Assembly (NCBI RefSeq): GCF_025699065.1 | Contig: NZ_JAILWF010000003.1 | Coordinates: 185,270-249,269, forward strand | Length of the DNA: 64,000 nucleotides | Direction: 5' to 3' | Source of the DNA: Nitrosarchaeum sp. | Lineage (GTDB): Archaea; Thermoproteota; Nitrososphaeria; Nitrososphaerales; Nitrosopumilaceae | Shown: positions 49,015-57,303 of the stretch, piece after piece | How positions within the stretch are numbered: position 1 is the stretch's first letter | Layout: each line of letters opens with the position of its first letter | Position numbers and translations under genes: made by a program | The notes under the pieces: generated by a model | Told to the model about the DNA's origin: nothing | Database searches by the model: none | The model's input: the letters and a program-made list of their open reading frames with translations, nothing else

Positions 49015-50853
49015 TTAAATTAATTTGGGGACAAATATGTAGATGATGGCAATAATCTCCATTCTTCCAAAAATCATTAGAAACGAGAAAATTATTTTGG
49101 CATTAGGATCGGTATCTATGTCAATTATCCCAGTTGTTAGTCCTCCAGTTGTGATTATTCCTGTAGATTCTAAAAATGCATCTTGGAAGTTTACTTCATA
49201 AGCAGTTGTCATGTATGCTGCACTCATTGATGCAATTAATGGAAAGAGTGCAATTATGACTATTGTGGAAGTTAGCTCTTTTTTTGCCTGTGGAGTTAAC
49301 TCGGAACGTAATTTTTTATTTATTAATTTTTTAATGTCTTTTAGGTGCATGAATCTAAATATTTTGATTCCACCTGCAGTTGAAAACCCACAACCTCCAA
49401 TGAACATCAAGATGATCAAAATCACATGCGCTGGAACATTAAATGTGGATAAATCATCCATCTGAAATCCTGCGGTGGTACTAGCTGACACCGTATAAAA
49501 TATCCCTGTCAGAGGGTCCAATCCGCTAAGTCCTATAAACAAAAGTATGGCACTGCCTAGAATTGTAAAATATACCAAAACTTCCTTTCCGAGTTTTGGT
49601 GCCAAGAATTTCTTTTTTACCAAAGCATAGTGGAAAGTAAATGGAAGTGCACCTAGTATCATGCCTCCAATCAAAGTTAATTTTTCTTGCCATATCAGAT
49701 TATCCAGAATCGTCGAATTTGGAACGAATCCTCCTGTTGCTATTGTGCTCATAGCTAATGAAAAATTGTCTATGATGTTTCTTTCGCCAAACAAGTATAG
49801 TAAAATTGCAACAATGAAAATATACAGAATAAAAATTATAGTTATGGTTGCAAATAACTCTCTCATGTGCAGTGTCTTTCCAGAAATAAAACCTCGCATA
49901 GACTGTAGCTTTGATTCTGGATAAAATGCCGTAATTATCAAGTAGATAAAACTCATTCCTCCTACAAGCTGTGTGAAACTTCGATAAAATGTAAAACTCT
50001 GAGGAAGATCTTCTGGATGATCAAATAGTGATATGCCTCCAGTGGTAAATCCTGCTGCACTTGAAAAAAATGCGCTAGCAAATACCTCGTAACTTGATCC
50101 TTCGTACGGAATAATGTACAGATATGGTATAGTTCCAAATAACGTCAATACTAAAAGACTTGAGACTACAAGAATGGATGCTTGGTGAAGATTAAGACTT
50201 GCCTTTTCACCGTATGAGTTCAGAAAGAACCCTACCACCAATAACAGTACTGTTGTGAGATAAATTCCTGTAGCAGTTACAGTTTCCCCTAATATGGTTG
50301 ATAATATTGCAGGTACGATAAGCAAAACGCCTGCAAACTGTAGCACAAATCCGAGATTTCCTAATACTGCCTTTACTGGCGGACTGAAAAGTCTAGGTGC
50401 AGTAGCGGTGGCATCTCTGATTACATTTGCAATGGTTCCTTGGTAGATAATCCCAATAACTTCGTTTTTCTTTGTTACGATTGGAAGTTTTCTAATGTCA
50501 TGATCTCGCATTTTGTGTAATGCATCTTGAAGAGTTGATTTTTCATTAATTGTGATTAGTGGCGTTGCCATTATTTCTTTTAAAAATGTAAATTCTGCAT
50601 TTACCGAAGTATCGCCTACTTTGTTAATTATGTCCTCATCAGTTACGATTCCAATTGGCCTGTTATCGTCATCAATTACAATAATGTCATCTCTTTCATG
50701 ATGTTGGAGTAATCTTGCAGCTTCTCTGGTGTGAGTGTTTTGATTTAACATCAACACGTCCTTGTTCATGTAAGCGGTAACATATTTTGTTAGAACGTAG
50801 GATATTGATCGTTCCGGATTTGTTGACATCAAGCATTCTGTATTATTTGACAT
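49015..50853 (-). CDS. trkH: Potassium transporter TrkH with N-terminal CBS pair (612 aa)
   Basis: Residues about 20-150 are two CBS domains (MLNQNTHTREAARLLQHHERDDIIVIDDDNRPIGIVTDEDIINK; MATPLITINEKSTLQDALHKMRDHDIRKLPIVTKKNEVIGIIYQG), which bind adenosine nucleotides. Then TrkH with repeated TM-P-TM units and filter-like loops (SSAAGFTTGGISLF, STIATGGFVPNST, ASTTAGFQMDDLS, GIITTGGLTTG). Catalyses K+ uptake. TrkH normally works with a separate RCK protein; here a CBS pair is fused instead. Start ATG 50853; alternative start MSTNPERS at residue 9. Confidence 0.9.
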   Translation of the reverse strand: MSNNTECLMSTNPERSISYVLTKYVTAYMNKDVLMLNQNTHTREAARLLQHHERDDIIVIDDDNRPIGIVTDEDIINKVGDTSVNAEFTFLKEIMATPLITINEKSTLQDALHKMRDHDIRKLPIVTKKNEVIGIIYQGTIANVIRDATATAPRLFSPPVKAVLGNLGFVLQFAGVLLIVPAILSTILGETVTATGIYLTTVLLLVVGFFLNSYGEKASLNLHQASILVVSSLLVLTLFGTIPYLYIIPYEGSSYEVFASAFFSSAAGFTTGGISLFDHPEDLPQSFTFYRSFTQLVGGMSFIYLIITAFYPESKLQSMRGFISGKTLHMRELFATITIIFILYIFIVAILLYLFGERNIIDNFSLAMSTIATGGFVPNSTILDNLIWQEKLTLIGGMILGALPFTFHYALVKKKFLAPKLGKEVLVYFTILGSAILLFIGLSGLDPLTGIFYTVSASTTAGFQMDDLSTFNVPAHVILIILMFIGGCGFSTAGGIKIFRFMHLKDIKKLINKKLRSELTPQAKKELTSTIVIIALFPLIASMSAAYMTTAYEVNFQDAFLESTGIITTGGLTTGIIDIDTDPNAKIIFSFLMIFGRMEIIAIIYIFVPKLI

Positions 50854-50997
50854 TAAATAATTTGGGGTCAGTAATTCTAGATCTTTGAAACTATGTGCAA
50901 TTCAGATCGGGCTCTTCTAATTTACTGGTCTAAATCAAAATATGTCATTAGTTTTATGCATAAATCCATTCATTTGTCCAATCTGTAATGTTTTTTA

Positions 50998-51141
50998 CTA
51001 TTTTTCTTTTAGTGAAAGTTTGTACTCTTTGTATTCCGTTATTGACTCGTTGAGATTTTTCAGAGCTAATTCATCGTCAAAGTCTTTTTCCTTTAGATCA
51101 TTAAAACAATTTAGAATGCTCTCTTTTAGAACTACAATCAT
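50998..51141 (-). CDS. Helical microprotein (47 aa)
   Basis: MIVVLKESILNCFNDLKEKDFDDELALKNLNESITEYKEYKLSLKEK: two amphipathic helices, acidic and lysine-rich. Complete frame from ATG 51141, lying opposite a longer low-quality frame. No family recognised. Confidence 0.5.
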   Translation of the reverse strand: MIVVLKESILNCFNDLKEKDFDDELALKNLNESITEYKEYKLSLKEK

Positions 51142-51214
51142 TCTTTTATCGTCACAATGTATGCTGTTAGTTCTCTGTGTTAAATTTATGCTTGTTCAAT
51201 TAAAAAATTAGTTA

Positions 51215-51319
51215 TCAAAATGACAATGTGATGATAATTACTATGATGCTTCCTATGAGGCCAATTAATGCAAGTTTGCTGTTTTTTGTCCATCCTTTTT
51301 TTACTGATACAATTCCCAT
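51215..51319 (-). CDS. Single-TM microprotein (34 aa)
   Basis: MGIVSVKKGWTKNSKLALIG then a TM helix to the end (LIGSIIVIIITLSF), with a basic cytoplasmic N-terminus. No family recognised. Confidence 0.5.
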   Translation of the reverse strand: MGIVSVKKGWTKNSKLALIGLIGSIIVIIITLSF

Positions 51320-51403
51320 TTTTTTACTACAATGCAACTAAAATTAAACCTTGGTTCAAAAACAACCTTATCAATTGGCGTTCTCTTTATGAAGACTCTA
51401 TTA

Positions 51404-51679
51404 CTATTCTATTAATCGTACTTTTGATGATGGTTTTAGTGTCTCCCCAAATGAATATGGGGGCTTTGGAATTACTGGTAAGACTGAGACGTTCTCTCCT
51501 ATCATTTTTTGAATATCCTTGTCGTAAACTGATAATGTTTTACAACTTGGGCAAAACCACCCCCTGCCTTTTATGAAACTGCAGCACTCGATGATTATTT
51601 TAAAGCCGCAAGCAGGACACTTGCCTGGTTCCTTATCGATATACTTTACATACTCAAAGACTATGCGCTCTACGCTCAT
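51404..51679 (-). CDS. Zinc-ribbon protein (91 aa)
   Basis: CPACGFKIIIECC...CPSCKTLSVYDKDIQ: CxxC pairs about 23 residues apart after a short N-terminal helix, with a long non-zinc tail. A short-ribbon protein, probably nucleic-acid or ribosome related. Confidence 0.65.
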   Translation of the reverse strand: MSVERIVFEYVKYIDKEPGKCPACGFKIIIECCSFIKGRGWFCPSCKTLSVYDKDIQKMIGENVSVLPVIPKPPYSFGETLKPSSKVRLIE

Positions 51680-51817
51680 AATACTAGATCAAAGCCACTG
51701 ATTTTTTAAATTATGTGTTGATTGACTTGACTTGCAAGTGGTATTCTTGATATCTTTGCTCTTCATAATTGAGAAAGGGTTTATCAGGCGTCAATACGTT
51801 ATTTAAATGACTTTTCT

Positions 51818-52108
51818 ATGATGGCACTGTACAAGAAGGAGACGCTTGAGGATCCAGAATCTGAAAATAAGACATATTCAAATTACACACTAAAGCGTGA
51901 AACTGAGTTTTGTTGTGACCTTTTCAAAACTTTTTGTAAAAAATTTACAGTTTGGAATTATGAACAAGGAAAATTTACAATAGTAAATAAAATTACATAT
52001 GAAGGACATTCAGTACAATCAATTGATTTTTGTCCATTTTGCGGTGAAAAAATAGAATATGCTGATGAAAATTCTAAAATAAAGAAAAAGAAAACAAAAT
52101 CATTTTAA
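51818..52108 (+). CDS. Hypothetical protein with zinc-ribbon half (96 aa)
   Basis: ATG 51818. The middle has FCCDLFKTFCKKF, and FCPFCGEKIEYAD is a single CxxC knuckle near residue 76; together a possible four-Cys site. Basic C-terminus (KKKKTK). No family recognised. Confidence 0.55.
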   Translation: MMALYKKETLEDPESENKTYSNYTLKRETEFCCDLFKTFCKKFTVWNYEQGKFTIVNKITYEGHSVQSIDFCPFCGEKIEYADENSKIKKKKTKSF

Positions 52109-52155
52109 AATAAATTAATCTTCTTTTTTATGACTATTATTGTCCTATTTGGAAT

Positions 52156-52394
52156 CTATTGGAAATTGTTATTTTGGTTTATCAATTTGTTGCGTTCTAC
52201 ATTTCCCCATTTTATTTTGCCCCACATTCTTTCATGAAAATAATATATCACTATCGCTAAAACATTAAACGTTATTGTAATTAATGATGTTTCATAGATG
52301 TTATGCGACGTTGCCCATAATAATGTAAACAATAATACCGTGTTGAGCCTCTATAGACAGCAGTTTTTGTCAGAGTTCTTTTTTTACTGTCCAT
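52156..52394 (-). pseudogene. DUF2061 membrane protein gene with one-base deletion
   Basis: ATG 52394 opens MDSKKRTLTKTAVYRG, the start of a DUF2061 protein, but the frame stops early after 37 codons. Reading two bases over from about 52340 continues LNTVLLFTLLWATSHNIYET, NVLAIVIYYFHERMWGKIKWG, and ends at TAG 52156. The family pattern (RTLxKTxxxR...YYxHERxWxxIxWG) is complete only across both frames. One missing base explains it: decay or a sequencing error. Confidence 0.75.
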
Positions 52395-52513
52395 TGATTT
52401 TGTTTTGTATGATAATCAGGTTAATGTTGTATTCTGTTGTGTACATTTTTTAAGAATGAATCATGGGGTGGTATGAAAACACACTTGGTCTTTTTTAATG
52501 GTTTTATGCCGCT

Positions 52514-53872
52514 TTAATTTGGAACCCTGAGACTATCTCTTTTTGAATTAAGATTATCTGCCACATCCGTTTTGAGTTTTTCAAAGAATTTCTCAATCAT
52601 TTTTAATCCTGCTACCATTCTTGGGGCGTTGGTTTTTGCAAACTCTAACTTTTCAGTATGTGTTTTTGGTTTCTGTTTTTGATAATTTTCATAGACTTTT
52701 ACCCCGTCATAATCTACATATGCTATCCTTGCGCTATAGTCAGTTCTTTCCAATACGAGGCTATCTCCACCAACAATTGCTGTGTGATATGGGTGAACAA
52801 TCAATGCTTCCGATAGTTTTTGTGATGTATTGATCTTCATTGCTTGCAATTCTGGCGCATAGTGATTAAAATCTGCCAAAAGATAAAACGTCGCTTCAGG
52901 TTTTGTAACCTTTACTCCCTCAATCTTTGATAATTCATTGTACACATACTCTCCCATAATTTTGTGAATGTTTCTTGTAATTTCAAAATACTCGTTTATC
53001 TCGTCGCTAATTTCAAAACCTTTAACAGCTGCATGTTGAATTGGAGTTGATACTGCAGTATACTCTGTAGCAAGTATTTTTTTAAACTGTATTTTAAGAT
53101 CTAAAGCGTGTTGTGGAAATACTACGTAACCTAGTCTGTATCCTCCAGCTGCATGTGATTTTGATAATCCGTTTGTAACAAATGTGCCTTCGGGATAAAT
53201 TTTTCCCATACTGACAAATTTTGAAAAGTCATAAGTTGTCTGTGCATAAATTTCATCAGAGATAACTGCTATTGATTGCTCTCTGCATACATCTGCAATC
53301 TCTTCTAGCTCTAATCTGTTGTAAAGCAACCCTGTTGGATTGTTTGGATTGTTTAGTATCAGAACTTTTTGTCTATCGTGCAATCTTAGCGCAAGTTTTC
53401 TAAGATCACTTGGTGAAATTTTTTGATTTGCTTGCGTTGGAAGCATGTGGAAATTTTTCTTTAATAATCTAATCTGAGGTAAATATCCAAGCCAAGCTGG
53501 TGTTGGTAAAATTACAGTTCCATGTAAAACTTCAAGTAAATTAAATATCAGCTCCTTTGTTCCTGGTCCTACATAGATCCTCTTTGGATCAACGTCCATT
53601 GAAAAATAATGCTTGTTGTATTTTGCAATTGCTTCTCTTAACTCGGGAATTCCTTGAACTGCAGCGTATGCTCCTTTATCTGCATTTTTTATCAACGCAT
53701 CTTGCATGATTTTTGGTACTGGAAATGGTGATTGGCCAAACGCAAATCCATAAAATCCAAAACTACATTCTGAATGAGGGCAGTCTGAATGAAATTCTTG
53801 CAAAAATGTGTTTAATTTTAGATTTTCTGGTAATTCAATATCTTCAACTTGCTGGTCTACAACAAATCTCAT
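52514..53872 (-). CDS. Aminotransferase class I/II, PLP-dependent (452 aa)
   Basis: PLP fold I: LILNNPNNPTGLLYNRLELEEIADVC..VISDEIYAQTTYDF (PLP-binding Asn and Asp/Tyr), and the Schiff-base lysine in TNGLSKSHAAGGYRLGYVVFP. The C-terminal TRIYPx-type Arg region is replaced by RTDYSARIAYVDY. Transfers an amino group between an amino acid and a 2-oxoacid. Length is near 450, longer than typical aspartate aminotransferases (about 400), owing to a C-terminal extension. Substrate not decided. Confidence 0.92.
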   Translation of the reverse strand: MRFVVDQQVEDIELPENLKLNTFLQEFHSDCPHSECSFGFYGFAFGQSPFPVPKIMQDALIKNADKGAYAAVQGIPELREAIAKYNKHYFSMDVDPKRIYVGPGTKELIFNLLEVLHGTVILPTPAWLGYLPQIRLLKKNFHMLPTQANQKISPSDLRKLALRLHDRQKVLILNNPNNPTGLLYNRLELEEIADVCREQSIAVISDEIYAQTTYDFSKFVSMGKIYPEGTFVTNGLSKSHAAGGYRLGYVVFPQHALDLKIQFKKILATEYTAVSTPIQHAAVKGFEISDEINEYFEITRNIHKIMGEYVYNELSKIEGVKVTKPEATFYLLADFNHYAPELQAMKINTSQKLSEALIVHPYHTAIVGGDSLVLERTDYSARIAYVDYDGVKVYENYQKQKPKTHTEKLEFAKTNAPRMVAGLKMIEKFFEKLKTDVADNLNSKRDSLRVPN

Positions 53873-54180
53873 GATTACTGTATTTTTTACTCAAATATTA
53901 GTGTCATTGACATTTTCATTAAATTTCTGGTAATTTTTTATAATATTCATATGAATAATTGATTTTTTGTTATGTGGAATGTTTTCTGAAATTATGTGCA
54001 ATAAATTTTGTTTACAATAAATTAACATGAAAACTTCATTTATAATTAATTTAAAAATTTGAATTATTTTTTATCTGTCTATAATTAATTTAAAAAATAA
54101 TTTTTAATTGAATATAATTCACAATAAATCAATTTAAATTATTTGTTACACTTAAAGAACATAAATTTTCTAATTATTTT
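53873..54180. other. Very AT-rich intergenic region with 17-base direct repeat
   Basis: No gene seen. The stretch TATAATTAATTTAAAAA occurs at 54041-54057 and again at 54080-54096. Similar TTTAAATTA-rich words follow to the next ATG. It holds the promoter of the basic repeat protein and may be a site of DNA curvature or protein binding. Confidence 0.5.
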
Positions 54181-54483
54181 ATGGCAACAAGTAGAAAAAA
54201 GAAAACATCAAGCAAAGTAAAAACTGCTAAACCTGCATGGAAACGTGCTGCAAAAAGAACTGTCAAAACTACTAAAAATAAACCAAAACCACGCAAAACT
54301 GTTGCAGCTAAAAAAGGTAAATCTGTTACAAAAAAAGCCTATGGTAGAGCTGCAAGACGAACAGTTACTCTAAGTGGAAAAGGTCCTAGAAAACAATCTC
54401 CAAAACCAAAAAAAGGTAAATCTGTTACAAAAAAAGCCTACAGTAGAGCTGCAAGACGAACCATTGGTAAAAGAAGAGTTTAA
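54181..54483 (+). CDS. Basic repeat protein, histone-H1-like composition (100 aa)
   Basis: About 40% Lys/Arg. A repeat unit KKGKSVTKKAYGRAARRT and KKGKSVTKKAYSRAARRT occurs at about residues 42-60 and 79-97, with the N-terminus a variation (KPAWKRAAKRTVK). Such Lys/Ala/Pro repeats are typical of chromatin-binding tails, so binding DNA is a reasonable inference. The repeats are near-identical in DNA. Surrounded by extremely AT-rich gaps. Confidence 0.75.
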   Translation: MATSRKKKTSSKVKTAKPAWKRAAKRTVKTTKNKPKPRKTVAAKKGKSVTKKAYGRAARRTVTLSGKGPRKQSPKPKKGKSVTKKAYSRAARRTIGKRRV

Positions 54484-54665
54484 TTTTCTAAATTTTTTAT
54501 ATTTTTTATATCTGTCAATTGTTTGTAATTTACTTTTAAACTAAAATCAAAAAATTAATTATTTTTTTATAGATCAAATTTTTATTTTTAGTGAATTTTA
54601 TAAGTTATTTTAGCTTAGAATTATACATATTTGGGATAGAAAAGTAAGTAGTTAGTAATTTTTGT

Positions 54666-54791
54666 ATGGCAATAAAAAGAAAAATCAGAAAAGCTGCTAA
54701 AACAGCAAAACGAAATGTTCGAAAAGCAACAAAAACAGCAAAGAGAACAACAAGAACAGCTAAACGAAATGTTCGAAAAGCAACAAAATAG
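54666..54791 (+). CDS. Arg/Lys-rich micro-repeat protein (41 aa)
   Basis: ATG 54666. Contains AKRNVRKATK twice (about residues 14-23 and 32-41), with the linking KTAKRTTRT. Very basic, with no hydrophobic core, so it would be disordered and nucleic-acid binding. Same style as the 54181 protein. Both genes look like small chromatin-associated proteins. Confidence 0.6.
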   Translation: MAIKRKIRKAAKTAKRNVRKATKTAKRTTRTAKRNVRKATK

Positions 54792-54845
54792 TGTAATTAT
54801 TACTAAATTGTATTAATCTATACTGTTGTCCTCATTGGATAAATC

Positions 54846-54904
54846 ATGATTGAATAGTTAGTTCTTTCTTTGTAGCCAAAAGAACTTACAAATTATTCAA
54901 TCAT
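54846..54904. other. Hairpin of about 59 bases downstream of the micro-repeat gene
   Basis: ATGATTGAATA (54846-54856) pairs with TATTCAATCAT (54894-54904), and AGTTCTTT (54860-54867) pairs with AAAGAACT (54879-54886) inside. An 11-bp and an 8-bp stem separated by asymmetric bulges. Possible transcript end or small RNA. Confidence 0.5.
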
Positions 54905-55074
54905 TATTTTTTTATCCTGTAATATCTTTAATTATTTTTTACTACTGCATTTTTTATAATTCATATTGCAATTAATTAAGTTCTAAAATCCTTCTGGAGG
55001 CGCAGTCAATTTTTCTCAACACCAAACATTACAGTACGCACGAAAAGAGTTTAGATTCTATTTTTTGTTATTCT

Positions 55075-55383
55075 CTACTTGATTTTTCTTTTCTTTGTTA
55101 CTATTTTGTTTCCTTTTTGATATTTTTCTATTAGTTCTATAACCTTCTCATTACAACTTGCCCATAATTTTAGAGATTGATAATATGGTGAATCTCCCTT
55201 ACCTGATGTTATCTTGCTTGTTGCTTCATTGGTCATCACTAAGAACCATTTTGCAAGCATGATGGGTCTTATTTTTACATCATTGAACTTATCTAAGCAT
55301 TTATCACATATTTCAAGATGCATGTCTTCAGACTGTCTTAGTTTTCTATCATCATGTTCACAATGATAAATTGAGTTTTCCAT
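55075..55383 (-). CDS. Zinc-binding hypothetical protein (102 aa)
   Basis: HCEHDDRKLRQSEDMHLEICDKCLDKF at residues 6-32 gives a CxH...CxxC site, followed by helical residues with no known signature and a lysine-rich tail. No family recognised. ATG 55383. Confidence 0.55.
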   Translation of the reverse strand: MENSIYHCEHDDRKLRQSEDMHLEICDKCLDKFNDVKIRPIMLAKWFLVMTNEATSKITSGKGDSPYYQSLKLWASCNEKVIELIEKYQKGNKIVTKKRKIK

Positions 55384-55488
55384 TAATCTCTATTGGTGTA
55401 TTGTTTTAAAATTATTTAAAATTGTCACACCCTAACTTTTCATTGTGATTGTCATTTAAGACTAGTTGGATCAGTGATGACTCTCTTA

Positions 55489-55920
55489 TCATGCAGGTAT
55501 TTCATTAATCATTTCACGAGTTAACTTGAGTTCAGTTTTGAGCATCGCTTCTCTGTCGTATAGCTCATCAGCTAATCTCAATTGCGTTCTGAGCAATTTG
55601 TTTAATGTTTCATTTCTAACTTGAGATGCTGCAATTTTTTTACTTCGAAGACTGACCAGCTTTTGCATTGAATACACTATTGGGCTTTTGATGTTAATTT
55701 TGTAGGTTGGGGATTTTCCAACATTTCCAGAGTTTATGATCATTTCATTATCTGATAATTTCTTAATTTCATTAAATGCAGTTGTACGGCTCATTCCTAT
55801 TCCTTCAACTAATTCAGGTACAGTAAACTCGTTTTTTGGAAATGTCATGAAAAAATTAATCATCTTCATACGTGGGGAATCCCCATAAAGTGCAATTACT
55901 CCAGATTCTGCTTGGGTCAT
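55489..55920 (-). CDS. Winged-helix transcriptional regulator (143 aa)
   Basis: ATG 55920 (MTQAESGVIALYGDSPRMKMIN) is the likely start; the TTG at 55962 lies before the promoter palindrome. Winged helix: FFMTFPKNEFTVPELVEGIGMSRTTAFNEIKKLSDNEMIINSG, followed by a long coiled-coil dimerisation helix (about 90-143). A TATA-like TTTAAGTATA lies about 27 bases upstream and overlaps an inverted repeat, suggesting autoregulation. Confidence 0.8.
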   Translation of the reverse strand: MTQAESGVIALYGDSPRMKMINFFMTFPKNEFTVPELVEGIGMSRTTAFNEIKKLSDNEMIINSGNVGKSPTYKINIKSPIVYSMQKLVSLRSKKIAASQVRNETLNKLLRTQLRLADELYDREAMLKTELKLTREMINEIPA

Positions 55921-55928
55921 AGTATACC

Positions 55929-55947
55929 AAGTATAATCAATATACTT
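55929..55947 (-). promoter_or_regulatory. Inverted-repeat operator in the promoter of the winged-helix gene
   Basis: AAGTATA (55929-55935) and TATACTT (55941-55947) form a 7-bp inverted repeat with 5 bases between, overlapping the TATA region of the gene starting at 55920. A second repeat AATAGTA/TACTATT spans 55962-55984, at the start of the divergent gene. Both may be sites for the encoded winged-helix protein. Confidence 0.45.
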
Positions 55948-55982
55948 AAAGATTAATCCCAAATAGTATCATTTGAGTACTA

Positions 55983-56264
55983 TTGGTAAAAAGCACACAA
56001 ACTGATAAAGAGATACAAGATTCGATATTATTTTACTTGTGGCAAGAGGGTGCGTGGGGAGAGCGTTATACTAACTATGAAAAAATGAAAAGGCGAATAG
56101 GGATGGTAGTAAAAAATAATGGAAAAAATACTGACAAACAATTAGCAAAATTAGTTAATGATCGAATGGTTTTAAAATTAAAGCAAGGACGTACATATTC
56201 ATTGAATCATCTTTATAGACAAACTATTGAGCAGAGACTAATTGATGCTGACTTTACAATCTAA
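55983..56264 (+). CDS. Small winged-helix-like protein (93 aa)
   Basis: TTG 55983. DKEIQDSILFYLWQEGAWGERYTNYEKMKRRIGMVVKNNGKNTDKQLAKLVNDRMVLKLKQGRTYSLNH resembles a winged helix whose wing is RTYSLN. Divergent from the regulator at 55920 and sharing its promoter region. Overlaps the convergent gene by 4 bases. Confidence 0.6.
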   Translation: MVKSTQTDKEIQDSILFYLWQEGAWGERYTNYEKMKRRIGMVVKNNGKNTDKQLAKLVNDRMVLKLKQGRTYSLNHLYRQTIEQRLIDADFTI

Positions 56265-56782
56265 AAATCTCTCCATTTCATATCCTCAGAATATGGAAAA
56301 TCTTCTTTTGAGTTATGCATTTTTTTTAGTTCTAAAAATTCAGTAAATATGTCATTTGACATGTTTGAAAATCCTTTCACACTGCATATCTTTACAGGAA
56401 TTGATGTCTTTGATTTTGCTCTGAGTTGAGCTTTACTTGGAACACTGTTTCCTGATTTAACTTCTATCCACAAAAAATCATCTTCTTGAGGATCCTCTAG
56501 AAATCTTGTTTGGTTGGATGCAACTTTACAGACAAGAAAATCATAATTAAAGTATGGTGTAAAAATACTGCCATGAGGTTTACAAATATGCTTTATCTCT
56601 AATTGAAATTCTTCTGGTATTGAGATTAGAATTCTCTTAATATCTAGTTTGAATTCTATTTTTTCATAATTTTTACCTCTGAAAATTTGTTCAGATGATG
56701 CATATGCCCAATTTCTTTTAGTAAGCCATTCTTTTGCAAAACATTCACCCACCATTCCTATTAATCTATTTGACATATCCAT
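56261..56782 (-). CDS. PD-(D/E)xK-like nuclease protein (173 aa)
   Basis: RLIGMVGECFAKEWLTKRNWAYA..., then EDDFLWIEVKSGNSVPSKAQLRAK: a strand with ExK (IEVKSG), the typical PD-(D/E)xK nuclease core, though the upstream Asp is not certain. VRR-NUC or Holliday-junction-type relatives have this pattern. Neighbouring genes in the island also deal with DNA, but it is separate from the dnd genes. Confidence 0.6.
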   Translation of the reverse strand: MDMSNRLIGMVGECFAKEWLTKRNWAYASSEQIFRGKNYEKIEFKLDIKRILISIPEEFQLEIKHICKPHGSIFTPYFNYDFLVCKVASNQTRFLEDPQEDDFLWIEVKSGNSVPSKAQLRAKSKTSIPVKICSVKGFSNMSNDIFTEFLELKKMHNSKEDFPYSEDMKWRDF

Positions 56783-56956
56783 GAGATAATTTACAAAATA
56801 TAGTAGTTAATCACACGTTGATGCAAAATGAACAACAGAATTTAGAATCTAATTAAGCCTATTGTGCTTATTGTTAGATGGGAAATCAAACATTCATCTA
56901 GTTTTATAATTTTTTTAAAAAATAAAAAATGGGTTAATTTTTCTTTGATGAAATAA

Positions 56957-57046
56957 TTAACTATGTGGATTCTTTCCAGATGGTCTGCCTGTTTTACTTG
57001 CACCGCCAGCTTTACCACTACCGCCACCTCTTCCGCCTTTTCCTAT
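56957..57046 (-). CDS. Glycine-rich RGG-type microprotein without AUG start (29 aa)
   Basis: The frame reads (I)GKGGRGGGSGKAGGASKTGR, then PSGKNPHS, a Gly/Lys/Arg-rich sequence. No ATG, GTG or TTG is in frame after the upstream stop; the only plausible start is ATA at 57044-57046, 9 bases after GGAGG, or a +1 shift from ATG ACA at 57051. RGG-type sequences bind RNA in other systems. Follows two microgenes on the same strand. Confidence 0.35.
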   Translation of the reverse strand: MGKGGRGGGSGKAGGASKTGRPSGKNPHS

Positions 57047-57060
57047 GTCATTTCACCTCC

Positions 57061-57147
57061 TCAGTCATTATCCCACTCTACATCTTCTACGTAATCTGAA
57101 AACTGCCCAGTCTCCTCATTGAATACATTTCCGTCAGTTGTGATCAT
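57061..57147 (-). CDS. Acidic microprotein (28 aa)
   Basis: MITTDGNVFNEETGQFSDYVEDVEWDND: acidic and aromatic. ATG overlaps the previous stop as ATGA (57147-57144), so its translation is coupled. A Shine-Dalgarno-like GGAGG follows its end and leads into the glycine-rich frame. No family recognised. Confidence 0.5.
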   Translation of the reverse strand: MITTDGNVFNEETGQFSDYVEDVEWDND

Positions 57148-57254
57148 TTCTGATTATCACCTATTGTTTTCATCACTCTGGCTTTGAAGTCTGGTGTGGT
57201 ATTGCTTTCTATGATTCTTTTTGCAGCCTCAGTCGTCATTTTTGATTTTGCCAT
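57144..57254 (-). CDS. Basic microprotein, first gene of a microprotein operon (36 aa)
   Basis: MAKSKMTTEAAKRIIESNTTPDFKARVMKTIGDNQK: one helix with a basic face. ATG 57254. AATATAGTAT about 25-35 bases upstream is a TATA candidate. It is divergent from the PadR-like gene, and the palindrome at 57304-57317 lies between them. Function unknown. Confidence 0.5.
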   Translation of the reverse strand: MAKSKMTTEAAKRIIESNTTPDFKARVMKTIGDNQK

Positions 57255-57303
57255 ATGTTAATTATCTTAAAAATACTATATTTGCACAGATGAACCCATT
57301 TAA

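Noticed and set aside
50942..51211. Forward frame of 89 codons
   Set aside because: Rich in Phe, Ser and Cys, opposite a clean 47-codon frame on the reverse strand (50998-51141) with normal protein composition.
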